From positions 17,328-81,327 of the forward strand of contig CAYZQE010000002.1 of NCBI GenBank assembly GCA_964480635.1: DNA of 64,000 nt. Direction: 5' to 3'. Every line of letters begins with the position of its first letter. The first letter of the stretch is position 1. Positions 1 through 8,577 of the stretch are shown here, piece by piece. This DNA is from CAYZQE01 sp964480635 (GTDB lineage Bacteria; Pseudomonadota; Gammaproteobacteria; GCA-001735895). The translations under genes and the position numbers were made by a program. Below the pieces are notes generated by a model that saw only the letters and a list, made by a program, of their open reading frames with translations, had not been told where the DNA came from and did not search any database.

Positions 1-345
1 GCTCGCAATCACATCATCAGCTTCCACTTCATCACTACTTGCTTGCGCTAAGCCTTGTTGCTGTATCCATTGTTGGCACCAATGAAATTGTTTTTCTAAC
101 GCTTCGGGTGTGCCACCACGATGTTGTTTATAGCTTGGATATAATTGTTTACGTTTTGATGTTTTTAATCGCTGATCAAAAACAAAAACAATACAATTTG
201 CCTGTTCGTTTTGCAGTAAATTTTGAGTAAATAACTTTAATGCATTAACCACATTAACAATCTCTCCTTGTTCGTTAAGCTCTTCTTTAGATGTTTTATA
301 CCAAAATTGATACATTAAATTGGTGGTGTCTATTAGGTATAACAT
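1..345 (-). CDS. 5'-3' exonuclease / flap endonuclease (N-terminal part, cut by window edge)
   Basis: The gene runs off the left edge; 115 residues are visible. It opens MLYLIDTTNLMYQFW, the aspartate-bearing first strand of the PIN-like 5'-3' exonuclease fold. FDQRLKTSKRKQLYPSYKQHRGG follows, matching the family's FD..., YPSYK and R pattern, and EVEADDVIA carries the metal-binding acidic cluster. Such proteins cut 5' flaps, as DNA polymerase I N-termini or as stand-alone ExoIX/Xni-type enzymes. A stand-alone enzyme is suspected from the short lead-in, but a PolA N-terminus cannot be excluded without the missing part. The ATG at 345 is preferred; an in-frame GTG lies nine bases upstream. It sits 17 bp downstream of mdh on the same strand, so co-transcription is likely. 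No clear ribosome binding site is visible. Confidence 0.8.
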   Translation of the reverse strand, partial: MLYLIDTTNLMYQFWYKTSKEELNEQGEIVNVVNALKLFTQNLLQNEQANCIVFVFDQRLKTSKRKQLYPSYKQHRGGTPEALEKQFHWCQQWIQQQGLAQASSDEVEADDVIAS

Positions 346-362
346 TGGTGACACGATGAGAA

Positions 363-1292
363 TTAATAATCGGCTAATTGCTCTAAATCTGTTTTGATAC
401 TTTTTAATGAGGCATCAAACATTCTTTTTTCTTCATCGTTTAAAGGCAATTCAATGACACGCTCTAAGCCTTTAGCACCTAATACACAAGGGACACCCAT
501 AGCCACATCGGTTGCACCATATTCACCCTCTAATATAGCAACACAGGGCAACACTCGCTTTCGGTTATAAACAATGGCTTCTACCATGGTTGTAATCGCG
601 GCTGCCGGGGCATCATAGGCACTGCTGGTTTGACGTAAACTTAAAATTTCTGCACCGCCAAAACGAGTACGTTCGATAATCTCTTGTATCGTTTGTTCAT
701 CCACATAATACTCTAAAGGGATTCCAGCAATGGTGGTAAAACGCATCATCGGTACCATCGTGTCACCATGTCCGCCTAATACCATCGCATTTATATCTAA
801 AACTGATAAGCCTGTTTCCATCGCAATAAAACTGGCCATTCTGGTTGAATCTAACACCCCTGCTTGTCCAAACACCTGATTTCGAGAAAAACCGCATTGC
901 TTAAACATGCGAAACGTCATCGAATCAACGGGATTAGACACGATAATAATAATCGCATTTGGCGAATATTTTTTTATGTCTTGTGCAATCTGGTCCATTA
1001 TTTTTACGTTAGTGCCTAAAATATCGGATCGCGACATACCCGGTTGGCGAGGGATGCCTGCGGTCACCACAATTAAATCTGAATCTGTGATGCCTTCTGG
1101 ACTATGGCAGCCATTGACTTGCGTATCAAACCCCAATAAGGGCGCTGTCTCTTGAATATCTAAAGCAACGCCTTGCGGCACCCCTTCTCTAATATCAATT
1201 AACATTAAATGACGGCACAGGTTTTTTTCTGCAATAAATTGTGCTGTTGATTCGCCAACACGACCTGCACCAATAATTGATATTTTATTCAT
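363..1292 (-). CDS. mdh: Malate dehydrogenase, NAD-dependent
   Basis: A 309-aa oxidoreductase that interconverts malate and oxaloacetate in the TCA cycle, in the cytoplasm. The N-terminus MNKISIIGAGRVG is the Rossmann GxGxxG nucleotide site. AGIPRQPGMSR carries arginine at the position that distinguishes malate from lactate dehydrogenases. SNPVDSMT and GGHGDTMVP follow, the latter with the catalytic histidine. Length and motifs fit the LDH-like (group 3) malate dehydrogenases rather than the E. coli Mdh type. AGGAG stands seven to eight bases before the ATG and supports the start. The exonuclease gene follows at 17 bp. Mqo and MaeB, which also use malate, are encoded further along the window. 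Confidence 0.92.
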   Translation of the reverse strand: MNKISIIGAGRVGESTAQFIAEKNLCRHLMLIDIREGVPQGVALDIQETAPLLGFDTQVNGCHSPEGITDSDLIVVTAGIPRQPGMSRSDILGTNVKIMDQIAQDIKKYSPNAIIIIVSNPVDSMTFRMFKQCGFSRNQVFGQAGVLDSTRMASFIAMETGLSVLDINAMVLGGHGDTMVPMMRFTTIAGIPLEYYVDEQTIQEIIERTRFGGAEILSLRQTSSAYDAPAAAITTMVEAIVYNRKRVLPCVAILEGEYGATDVAMGVPCVLGAKGLERVIELPLNDEEKRMFDASLKSIKTDLEQLADY

Positions 1293-1456
1293 TTCATTAT
1301 GCTCCTATGTCTCTTTATAATGTCGTAATGCTAGTTAAAAATAAATTCTACATTAACTTCTAAATTATGGTCTAAAATGAATATTTTACTAGGGGCCATT
1401 CCTAGAATAAAATAACGCAGTTTTTTACGTTTCATCAAAGATAAATATAAAATCAT

Positions 1457-2383
1457 ATGAATGCTTGGCTTTTCGTTTTACTTTTTAGTGTGTTTCATTC
1501 GGCATTTGCCTCCTTACCCGATTTAGAATCTCTAATCGCTAATAAAGACTATGCAAAAGCCATAAAATTAGGTGAATCCCTAAAACAACAAAACCCCAAA
1601 TCAGCCTCTGTTTTATTTTATACCGCCCTAGCTTATCAACATAATAAGCAACCAGAGCAGGCCAAAAAGCTCTATTTAAACGCCATACAACATAATGCCA
1701 CTTTACCTGAGATATATAATAATTTAGCCAGTATCTATGTAAACGAAAAAAACTATCTTAAAGCGGCAGAAACATTAACCTTAGCGATTAATTCTGACAA
1801 AAGTATTGCCACAGCCTACGCTAATTTAAGTCAAATCTATCGTCTTCTGGCTAGCCAAGCCTATCAACAGGTATTAGATGAAGATAGCCGAAAAAAACAT
1901 TCAATGCCTCGCCTTCGCACTCAACTTCTTGTCTCGCTGAATTATCAAGAAACTTTAAATCCTTTAAAACCCGTTTTACAAACACCTATTGTTGTTGAGG
2001 TATCGCCACCACCTAGCATCACTCCCATTCAACAAATTGCTAAAAAACCTTCTGCTCAACAAGCCATCATCAAATGGGCCTCTGCTTGGCAAGCGAAACA
2101 ATATCAATCTTATGTGGATAGCTATTCTAAAACCTATGCGCCTAAAAACCTTACTCGTGACAAATGGATGACCCAACGCAAAAAACGTATACAACGCCCT
2201 GGTGATCTCTTTATTACGGTGAGTAATTTTGATATTAAACTGGCCAAGGCCAAAGCTTATGTGAATTTTGATCAGCATTACCGCTCTAAAACATATCAAG
2301 ATAAAGTTAGAAAACGTATGCATTTAACCTTGATTGATGGTCAATGGCTGATCACCTCTGAAGTCACTTTATCTGTATTATAA
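1457..2383 (+). CDS. Periplasmic TPR protein with C-terminal NTF2-like (Cds6-type) domain
   Basis: 308 aa. Residues 1-18 form a signal peptide (hydrophobic core, cleavage near FAS). Residues about 20-135 read as tetratricopeptide repeats (KSASVLFYTALAYQHNKQPEQAKKLY, then LPEIYNNLASIYVNEKNYLKAAETL). A proline-rich linker near 170-185 leads to a C-terminal domain of about 100 residues containing YQSYVDSYSKTYAP, DKWMTQRKKRI and DGQWLITSE. That is the NTF2-like dimerisation domain known from Cds6 and some L,D-transpeptidases. The next gene ends with the same domain type and overlaps this stop by one base (TAATG), so the two products probably act together at the cell wall. The exact role is unknown; a scaffold or regulator of the transpeptidase is inferred. 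Confidence 0.75.
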   Translation: MNAWLFVLLFSVFHSAFASLPDLESLIANKDYAKAIKLGESLKQQNPKSASVLFYTALAYQHNKQPEQAKKLYLNAIQHNATLPEIYNNLASIYVNEKNYLKAAETLTLAINSDKSIATAYANLSQIYRLLASQAYQQVLDEDSRKKHSMPRLRTQLLVSLNYQETLNPLKPVLQTPIVVEVSPPPSITPIQQIAKKPSAQQAIIKWASAWQAKQYQSYVDSYSKTYAPKNLTRDKWMTQRKKRIQRPGDLFITVSNFDIKLAKAKAYVNFDQHYRSKTYQDKVRKRMHLTLIDGQWLITSEVTLSVL

Positions 2384-3549
2384 TGAAGCATCTATTCTTC
2401 ATTATATGTCTCTTTAGCGCGCCATTTAGTTACGCTGAGTCTACCCATAAAAATAGCTATGAGCTTGAAGTTTTAAGCACTGCTCTCGACATTCAAAATG
2501 CACGAGTGGATGCTGCTTTAACTAAAAGTAAGGCCTTAACTGAAAAATACCCTAACAGTAAAGTCGCTCACTTAATGTATGCCGATATGTTATTAGCACA
2601 TATTCAACCCTTAAAAACTATTGGTGCAGGCTTATCAAATAATAGCTTACAAATTTCTAACTTAAGCGCTGAGTTAAAAAAACGATTTAATCATAATCAG
2701 TCGTATTCATTTAAAGATATGATCCCCAGTGACGTTTTATTGTTAGCCAATAACCAGCCTTACGTCATTATTGCTGATATGACTGAAGCTAGAGTGTATG
2801 TGTTTCGAAATGAACAAGGCATACCCGTTTATGAAACAGATTTTTTTCTTACTATTGGTTTAAAAGGCTTTGGTAAAAATGTAGAGGGTGACCAAAAAAC
2901 ACCTTTGGGGGTGTATCACTTCATTAATTATATTGACGGGAAAAAACTACCTGATTTATATGGTACTGGCGCTTTCCCTATTAATTACCCCAATATATGG
3001 GATCGAAAACTAAAACGCACTGGTAGTGGTATATGGTTACATGGCACACCGTCCTATACCTACAATAGAGCGCCTCAAGCGAGTGATGGCTGCTTTGTTC
3101 TGAGTAATGCCGATATGCTTCGTATAGACCGTTATATTTCGACTGTGACCCACACACCTGTGTTGTTAGTTAAAAATATTTCTTGGGTGAGTACGGCACA
3201 ATGGCAAGCTGAGCAATTAAAAGCACTACAAATGTTTTCTTTATGGCAAAAAGATTGGGAAAGTTTAAGTCATGACAATTTAATGACTCACTACTCTAAA
3301 GATTATCTAGTCGACGGACGTAACTTTAAACAAATATCGGGTCATAAAAAATGGGTCAGCCGTAAAAAAGAATATATCCATATGGAATATTCTAATTTAA
3401 GTGTTTTCCAATATCCTGGCGAAAAGAACCTAATGCTTTTAAAATTTACTCAAGACTATAAGAGCAATAATTATAATTCAATCACTGAAAAAGAATTGTA
3501 TTGGACCAAGGATGATGATGGTGAATGGCGTATCCTCTTTGAAAGCTAG
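2383..3549 (+). CDS. L,D-transpeptidase family protein with C-terminal NTF2-like domain
   Basis: 388 aa with a signal peptide (cleavage near SYAES). The YkuD catalytic domain occupies about residues 125-260. It contains GKNVEGDQKTPLGVYHF, IWLHGTPS (the motif histidine) and ASDGCFVLSN with the catalytic cysteine. In this subgroup aspartate replaces the usual histidine before GC. L,D-transpeptidases cross-link peptidoglycan between meso-diaminopimelate residues or attach proteins to it, in the periplasm. A helical stretch precedes the domain, and an NTF2-like domain (about residues 280-388, ending DGEWRILFES) follows it. The start overlaps the stop of the TPR gene, implying translational coupling. 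A strong hairpin directly after the stop fits the end of the operon. Substrate choice cannot be told from sequence. Confidence 0.85.
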   Translation: MKHLFFIICLFSAPFSYAESTHKNSYELEVLSTALDIQNARVDAALTKSKALTEKYPNSKVAHLMYADMLLAHIQPLKTIGAGLSNNSLQISNLSAELKKRFNHNQSYSFKDMIPSDVLLLANNQPYVIIADMTEARVYVFRNEQGIPVYETDFFLTIGLKGFGKNVEGDQKTPLGVYHFINYIDGKKLPDLYGTGAFPINYPNIWDRKLKRTGSGIWLHGTPSYTYNRAPQASDGCFVLSNADMLRIDRYISTVTHTPVLLVKNISWVSTAQWQAEQLKALQMFSLWQKDWESLSHDNLMTHYSKDYLVDGRNFKQISGHKKWVSRKKEYIHMEYSNLSVFQYPGEKNLMLLKFTQDYKSNNYNSITEKELYWTKDDDGEWRILFES

Positions 3550-3598
3550 CCCGAATATTGCCTGATAATGCAATATTCGAGCTAGGTTGCTTTTCTTA
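3546..3598 (+). terminator. Intrinsic terminator after the L,D-transpeptidase gene
   Basis: A hairpin with 5 bp, one mismatch and 10 bp (3546-3561 pairing with 3570-3585) and an 8-nt loop begins at the stop codon of the transpeptidase gene. A T-rich stretch (TTGCTTTTCTT) follows. Confidence 0.65.
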
Positions 3599-3620
3599 AA
3601 AACACTTTATTCCAGACATA

Positions 3621-3646
3621 AAAAAACCAGCCTTAGCTGGTTTTTT
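3621..3646. terminator. Bidirectional terminator between the transpeptidase gene and rpsT
   Basis: AAAAAACCAGC-CTTA-GCTGGTTTTTT: an AT-flanked GC-rich stem with a 4-nt loop, an A-run on the left and a T-run on the right. It can terminate transcription from both converging genes. Confidence 0.85.
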
Positions 3647-3666
3647 AAATGATAGACAATAAAGCC

Positions 3667-3930
3667 TTAAGCAATTGCGACAACTTGCTTATTTAAACGG
3701 CTCTTTTGACGAGCTGCCTTATTAGCACTAATTAGACCTTTAGTTGCTGCCTTGTCTAAAATAGGAGAAACTTTTTTATAGGCTTCTTGAGCTTTCTCTT
3801 TATTTCCGCTAGCAATTTCTGCTAAAAGTTGTTTTACGTATGTACGCATCATAGAACGCTGACTGGCGTTACGTTGACGACGACTTTCCGCTGTTTTAGC
3901 GCGTTTTTTTGCAGATGCTGAGTTAGCCAT
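3667..3930 (-). CDS. rpsT: Small ribosomal subunit protein bS20
   Basis: 87 aa, the usual length for S20. The lysine- and arginine-rich helical protein ([19 protein letters not shown], then [16 protein letters not shown]) binds 16S rRNA at the bottom of the 30S subunit early in assembly. It stands alone, with a terminator directly after it and a 36-bp gap downstream of its own terminator on the other side. The ATG is preceded by a purine-rich stretch (TAGGATAAAC in the mRNA sense). No oddities are visible. Confidence 0.95.
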   Translation of the reverse strand: MANSASAKKRAKTAESRRQRNASQRSMMRTYVKQLLAEIASGNKEKAQEAYKKVSPILDKAATKGLISANKAARQKSRLNKQVVAIA

Positions 3931-4014
3931 GTTTATCCTAGGTATTCAATAAAAAATAAGGCGCGCATTATCTTTATTTGGCGCTCTACTGTCAACCATG
4001 TTTCATCATTATTG

Positions 4015-4380
4015 TTATTTATTTGTATTTTTAAACTGTAAAATTTTTGCAGTGGCATTATTTTCAATTTTTTTCGGCTTTTCTGTGTGAAATAATGATG
4101 CTAATTGTTTATTTAGATCCACTAAAGAATCCATCATTAACGCTAAATAACGGGCTTGTTCGGCCTCGATACTATTCGAACGCCTTTTTTCACTTTGCAT
4201 GATAAACAATAAACCCTTTAATCGTTGTTGTTGGTTTTTCGGTGCATCTTCTACTCATTGACTCAACAATTGATTGTGTAAGCGCTCCAACTCATAAGGG
4301 TCTCGTTGGTATAACAATTGCCATTGCTCAAAACTCCAATATTTAATACTGTCGCTTTGACTAATAAGCTTATTAGTCAC
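4015..4380 (-). pseudogene. DUF3135-type gene interrupted by an in-frame TGA
   Basis: Two open stretches lie in the same frame and are separated only by one TGA at 4255-4257. Before it the reading is SFEQWQLLYQRDPYELERLHNQLLSQ. After it comes VEDAPKNQQQRLKGLLFIM, then QSEKRRSNSIEAEQARYLAL and MMDSLVDLNKQL. Joined, they match the layout I recall for small gammaproteobacterial DUF3135 proteins (acidic DP..LE.L motif, AP...RL.GL, ERRR, MMxSL). The stop falls where the family has a hydrophobic residue, so a single TTA to TGA change would explain it. The likely start is the GTG at 4378-4380, overlapping the fadD stop by eight bases; an ATG at 4440 lies deeper inside fadD. TGA is a normal stop elsewhere in the window. 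Pseudogene, recoding or sequence error cannot be separated here. Function is unknown. Confidence 0.65.
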
Positions 4381-6034
4381 GTAATTCTCGACGTAATATT
4401 TTGCCCACATTCGTTTTTGGCAATTCTTGTCTAAACTCAATAATCTTCGGTACTTTATAGCCCGTTAATTGATCTTTACACAATGCTTTAATGTCTGCTT
4501 CTGTTAATCGATCATTTTTCTTTACGATAACCGCTTTAACAATTTCGCCAGATTTGTCATCGGGCAATCCCACCACCCCTACCTCAAGCACATCTTCATG
4601 GCTTGCGATAACGCCTTCAACTTCATTCGGAAATACATTAAAACCTGAGACTAAAATCATATCTTTTAAGCGATCTACGATGTAGAAAAAACCATCAGCA
4701 TCCATTGTGGCTATATCACCTGTATGTAACCAGCCATCTTTTAAACATAATGCCGTTTCCTCTTCTTGTTGCCAATAGCCTCTCATCACTTGAGGGCCTT
4801 TGACACAAAGCTCTCCCTTTTCTCCTTGTGGCAATATTTCATCTTGATCATTTTGAATGCACACTTGTGTTGATGAAATAGGTAAGCCAATACTGCCATT
4901 ATATTTCTTTGAATTGAGTGGGTTAATACAAACAGCAGGTGACGTTTCGGTTAAACCATAAGCTTCTAACAGTGGAGATTTTGTTTTGGCTTGCCAACGC
5001 TCAGCGACTGCTCTTTGCACCGCCATGCCGCCACCCAAAGTTATCTTAAGGTTATCAAAATTAATCTCTTCAAACCCAGGCGTATTCATTAAGCCATTAA
5101 ATAAGGTGTTGACGCCGGTTATAACACTAAAGTTTGTATTTTTTAATTCTTTAACAAAACCCGGCATATCTCGTGGGTTTGTTATCAAGTAATTCTCTGC
5201 ACCAAATTTTAAAAAGGTTAAGCAATTAGCGGTTAATGAAAATATATGATACAACGGCAACGCGGTAATAATGCATTCTTTACCTTCGACAATCAGCTCT
5301 TTTATCCATTCAGATGCCTGTTGCATATTAGCTACCATGTTGCGATGTGTGAGCATGGCTCCTTTGGCAACACCTGTTGTTCCACCTGTATACTGTAAAA
5401 ACGCAATGTCATCGTGCCCTGTCGGCACATCAGTGAATGTTTGTTTACTGCCTATGGCTAATGCCTGTTTAAAAGTAACGGTTTTTTGTATCGAATATGC
5501 AGGTACCATTTTTTTTACATATTTCACTACCGCATTAACAATAAATGATTTTGGAAAAGATAGTTGATCACCTAATTGAGTGGTTATAACGGTTTCTATC
5601 TGAGTATCCTTAATAACTTTTTCTAAAGTACAGCAAAAATTTTCTACAATAATGATCGCTTTTGCACCTGAGTCATTTAACTGGTGCTTTAACTCTCTTA
5701 CTGTATACAGCGGGTTGGTGTTAACAACGGTTAAGCCTGCTTTTAATGCCGCAAATATTGCAATCGGGTTTTGCAATACATTGGGCATCATAATTGCAAT
5801 ACGATCACCTTTTTTTAACCCTGCTACTTGTTGTAAATAGGCTGCTAATTGGTCTACCTTTTCACCAATTTGTTTATAATTCAGCGTTGTCCCTAAATTA
5901 GTAAAGCAGGGTTTTTGCTGATTTTTTATGACACTTTTATGAAATATTTCATACACAGATTGATATTCATTCACGTCAATGTCTTGGCTTACATTGTCTG
6001 GGTAGCTTTTTAACCAAATTTGATCTTGTTCCAT
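4373..6034 (-). CDS. fadD: Long-chain fatty acid-CoA ligase
   Basis: 553 aa AMP-forming ligase that activates long-chain fatty acids to acyl-CoA at the inner membrane, feeding beta-oxidation. The adenylate-forming P-loop YTGGTTGVAKG lies at residues 215-225. AYGLTETSPAV carries the A5 motif, HTGDIATMDADGFFYIVDR the A7/A8 motif, and the C-terminus keeps the catalytic lysine (NVGKILRREL). Length fits FadD (about 560). fadE ends only two bases before the fadD start, so the pair forms a fadE-fadD operon, with the DUF3135 gene overlapping its end. No FadR or PsrA site was recognised upstream. Confidence 0.93.
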   Translation of the reverse strand: MEQDQIWLKSYPDNVSQDIDVNEYQSVYEIFHKSVIKNQQKPCFTNLGTTLNYKQIGEKVDQLAAYLQQVAGLKKGDRIAIMMPNVLQNPIAIFAALKAGLTVVNTNPLYTVRELKHQLNDSGAKAIIIVENFCCTLEKVIKDTQIETVITTQLGDQLSFPKSFIVNAVVKYVKKMVPAYSIQKTVTFKQALAIGSKQTFTDVPTGHDDIAFLQYTGGTTGVAKGAMLTHRNMVANMQQASEWIKELIVEGKECIITALPLYHIFSLTANCLTFLKFGAENYLITNPRDMPGFVKELKNTNFSVITGVNTLFNGLMNTPGFEEINFDNLKITLGGGMAVQRAVAERWQAKTKSPLLEAYGLTETSPAVCINPLNSKKYNGSIGLPISSTQVCIQNDQDEILPQGEKGELCVKGPQVMRGYWQQEEETALCLKDGWLHTGDIATMDADGFFYIVDRLKDMILVSGFNVFPNEVEGVIASHEDVLEVGVVGLPDDKSGEIVKAVIVKKNDRLTEADIKALCKDQLTGYKVPKIIEFRQELPKTNVGKILRRELRD

Positions 6035-6036
6035 GT

Positions 6037-8481
6037 CTATTTCTCTTTTTGCTTTCTTTTTCTTATAGGTTTTTTGATAGTTTGCTCAAACTCATCAACC
6101 ATAATGGCTTTTCTAATGGCTAGCTCTGCTTGTATCAATATATCTTTTTCTTTTTCATCAATTGTGTGCTCATCCAACAATTGCAGCATCCATTCATCAT
6201 TACTCATTAAATCGGGTTTGATTTTTTTCTGAGCTTTTAACCTCTTTTCAATGGGTTCCGCTAATTCTACTTTCTTAAGTGCATCTTCTAATCGCCCTGT
6301 TATGTCATTTTCATCTTCAGAGTTAAATAGACCTTCTGTTAGAGCATCTCTTGCAGGAGATGTTTTTATCATACTTGCAGCAACTCTTTGGCCTTGTCGA
6401 TCATTGGGTAAGCGTAAACTTAATCCCAGTGGAAATATAATCACTCTGATTATTAAACCAAATATTTTTGATGGGAAGTTTCTTAAAATTTCATCCAGTG
6501 CGATTTGAGTTTGATACAAACTGTATTTACAACTCCATTCAACAATAGCTAAGTCATATTTTGGCTGTCCGTCATCGTTATATTTTTTTAACACCGCAGA
6601 GACATAAAACATATGGCTCAATGCATCGGCAAAACGCCCTGACAGTTTCTCTTTACGCTTAAATGCCCCCCCTAATATCATTAAAGCTAAATCAGAGATA
6701 ACCGCAAACGCTGCACTCATTTGACTCAGACGTTTATAATATATAGCCACTCTGCCACCGACTGGTGACATGCCTAAATGACTACCGCTTAGTCCATAAA
6801 TAAAGGCTCTGCTTATATTTTTAAATAAATAACCAATATGGCCTAAAAAGGCCTTATCAAAAAGTTGCTGCCCTTTCTTTTCAGAACCATGATTCACCGC
6901 TTCAATTTCTTTAATTAACCAAGGATGACAACGCATAGCGCCTTGACCAAATATAATCATAGTGCGGGTTAAAATATTTGCGCCTTCAACGGTAATGCCT
7001 ACCGGCACTGTTTGATAAGCTCTTGCCATATAGTTGGATGGCCCCATACAAATGCCACGACCACCATGAATATCCATAGCGTTGTTAATCACATCGCGCA
7101 TCATTTCTGTATTGTGATATTTTAAAATGGCTGTAATTACTGAGGGTTTTTCTCCGCTATCCAATGCCGATAGCGTTAATAAGCGACCTGCATTCATTAA
7201 ATAGGTTTTGCCTGCTAAATTAGCAATCACTTCTTCTACGCCTTCAAACTTACCTATAGATGTTTTAAATTGTTTGCGTATTCGAGCATAAGCACCTGTT
7301 GTTCTTAAAGCATGTTTGCCAGCACCAGCACTCAGCGCAGGCAATGAAATACCTCGTCCCACCGATAAAGACTCGACCAACATTCTCCAGCCCAGGCCTA
7401 TTTTTTCTTCACCACCAATTAACCATTCCATTGGTACAAACACATTTTTACCTTGATTTGGCCCATTTTGAAATGCCGCGTTTAAGGGCATATGTCTATT
7501 ACCTATCGTTATGCCTTTTGTTTTAGTCGGTATTAAAGCACAAGTAATGCCCAACTCTTGTTTATCGCCTAAAAGACCGTCGGGATCAAAAGCTTTAAAC
7601 GCTAAACCTAGCACGGTAGCGACTGGCCCTAATGTGATGTATCTCTTTTCCCAATTGATTATAAATCCAAGTGTTTTTTTACCTTTGTATTGACGCTCAC
7701 AAACAATACCATAATCAGGTATTGATCCTGCGTCAGAACCTGCACTAGGCCCCGTTAATGCGAAACAAGGGATATCTCTTCCATCAGCTAATCTAGGCAA
7801 GTAATGATCTTTTTGCTCTTGTGTCCCATAGTGTAATAATAGTTCAGCTGGGCCTAATGAATTTGGCACCATCACAGTGACCGCTGTTGATAAACTTCTT
7901 GCCGAAATTTTCATCACCACATTGGAATGAGCATGAGCTGAAAACTCTAATCCACCATATTGTTTTGGAATAATCATGCCAAAAAAGTTTTTTTGTTTTA
8001 AAAACGTCCAAACATTGTCTGGTAGGTCTTGTAACTCATGAGTGATTTGCCAATCATCTATCATGTGACAAAGTTCATTCACCGGCCCGTCTAAAAAGGC
8101 TTGCTCATCCTTTGTTAATGTTGGTTTTTTATAATTTAACAGTTTATTAAAGTCGGGATTTCCCTTAAATAAATCGGCTTCCCACCAAACAGTTCCAGCT
8201 TCTATAGCCGCCCTTTCTGTTTCTGAGATTGGTGGCATAACTTTTTTAATGCGTTTAAATAAATTATTTGAAATGTATTTTTGTCTTAATGAATTAAACG
8301 AATATAAAACAGCTAATGAAGCCCAAATAGCCCAAGCAAAATAACTAAATATTGAACCGTTATTAAGTATAAAAAATAAGCCAAAAAATATGATTAAAAG
8401 GTTTAACTGCGCCGATAATTCAAAACGAGTTTGTGCCCATAAAAAAATCAAAAACAAAAGAAAAAATATCAATGTATCCAT
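6037..8481 (-). CDS. fadE: Acyl-CoA dehydrogenase
   Basis: 814 aa, the same length as E. coli FadE. It catalyses the first, FAD-dependent oxidation step of fatty-acyl-CoA beta-oxidation. Two hydrophobic segments at the N-terminus (about residues 1-20 and 25-60) indicate membrane anchoring, typical of FadE. The dehydrogenase core includes ALTGPSAGSDAGSIPD, SLSVGRGISLPALS and GGRGICMGPSNYM, and a long FadE-specific C-terminal domain follows. AAAGG stands about eight bases before the ATG. It is the first gene of the fadE-fadD unit. Confidence 0.93.
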   Translation of the reverse strand: MDTLIFFLLFLIFLWAQTRFELSAQLNLLIIFFGLFFILNNGSIFSYFAWAIWASLAVLYSFNSLRQKYISNNLFKRIKKVMPPISETERAAIEAGTVWWEADLFKGNPDFNKLLNYKKPTLTKDEQAFLDGPVNELCHMIDDWQITHELQDLPDNVWTFLKQKNFFGMIIPKQYGGLEFSAHAHSNVVMKISARSLSTAVTVMVPNSLGPAELLLHYGTQEQKDHYLPRLADGRDIPCFALTGPSAGSDAGSIPDYGIVCERQYKGKKTLGFIINWEKRYITLGPVATVLGLAFKAFDPDGLLGDKQELGITCALIPTKTKGITIGNRHMPLNAAFQNGPNQGKNVFVPMEWLIGGEEKIGLGWRMLVESLSVGRGISLPALSAGAGKHALRTTGAYARIRKQFKTSIGKFEGVEEVIANLAGKTYLMNAGRLLTLSALDSGEKPSVITAILKYHNTEMMRDVINNAMDIHGGRGICMGPSNYMARAYQTVPVGITVEGANILTRTMIIFGQGAMRCHPWLIKEIEAVNHGSEKKGQQLFDKAFLGHIGYLFKNISRAFIYGLSGSHLGMSPVGGRVAIYYKRLSQMSAAFAVISDLALMILGGAFKRKEKLSGRFADALSHMFYVSAVLKKYNDDGQPKYDLAIVEWSCKYSLYQTQIALDEILRNFPSKIFGLIIRVIIFPLGLSLRLPNDRQGQRVAASMIKTSPARDALTEGLFNSEDENDITGRLEDALKKVELAEPIEKRLKAQKKIKPDLMSNDEWMLQLLDEHTIDEKEKDILIQAELAIRKAIMVDEFEQTIKKPIRKRKQKEK

Positions 8482-8577
8482 AGTGCGCCTTTAATTAGGA
8501 GTCTATGTTAATTGATAGCAGAAATATCGCAGAGTTCCAATGAATTTATAACTCGGTATTTAGCAGATTAAAATATA

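Noticed and set aside
4255..4257. TGA read as selenocysteine
   Set aside because: The family position is hydrophobic rather than Cys or Sec, and TGA serves as an ordinary stop in several genes here; mutation or sequence error is simpler.
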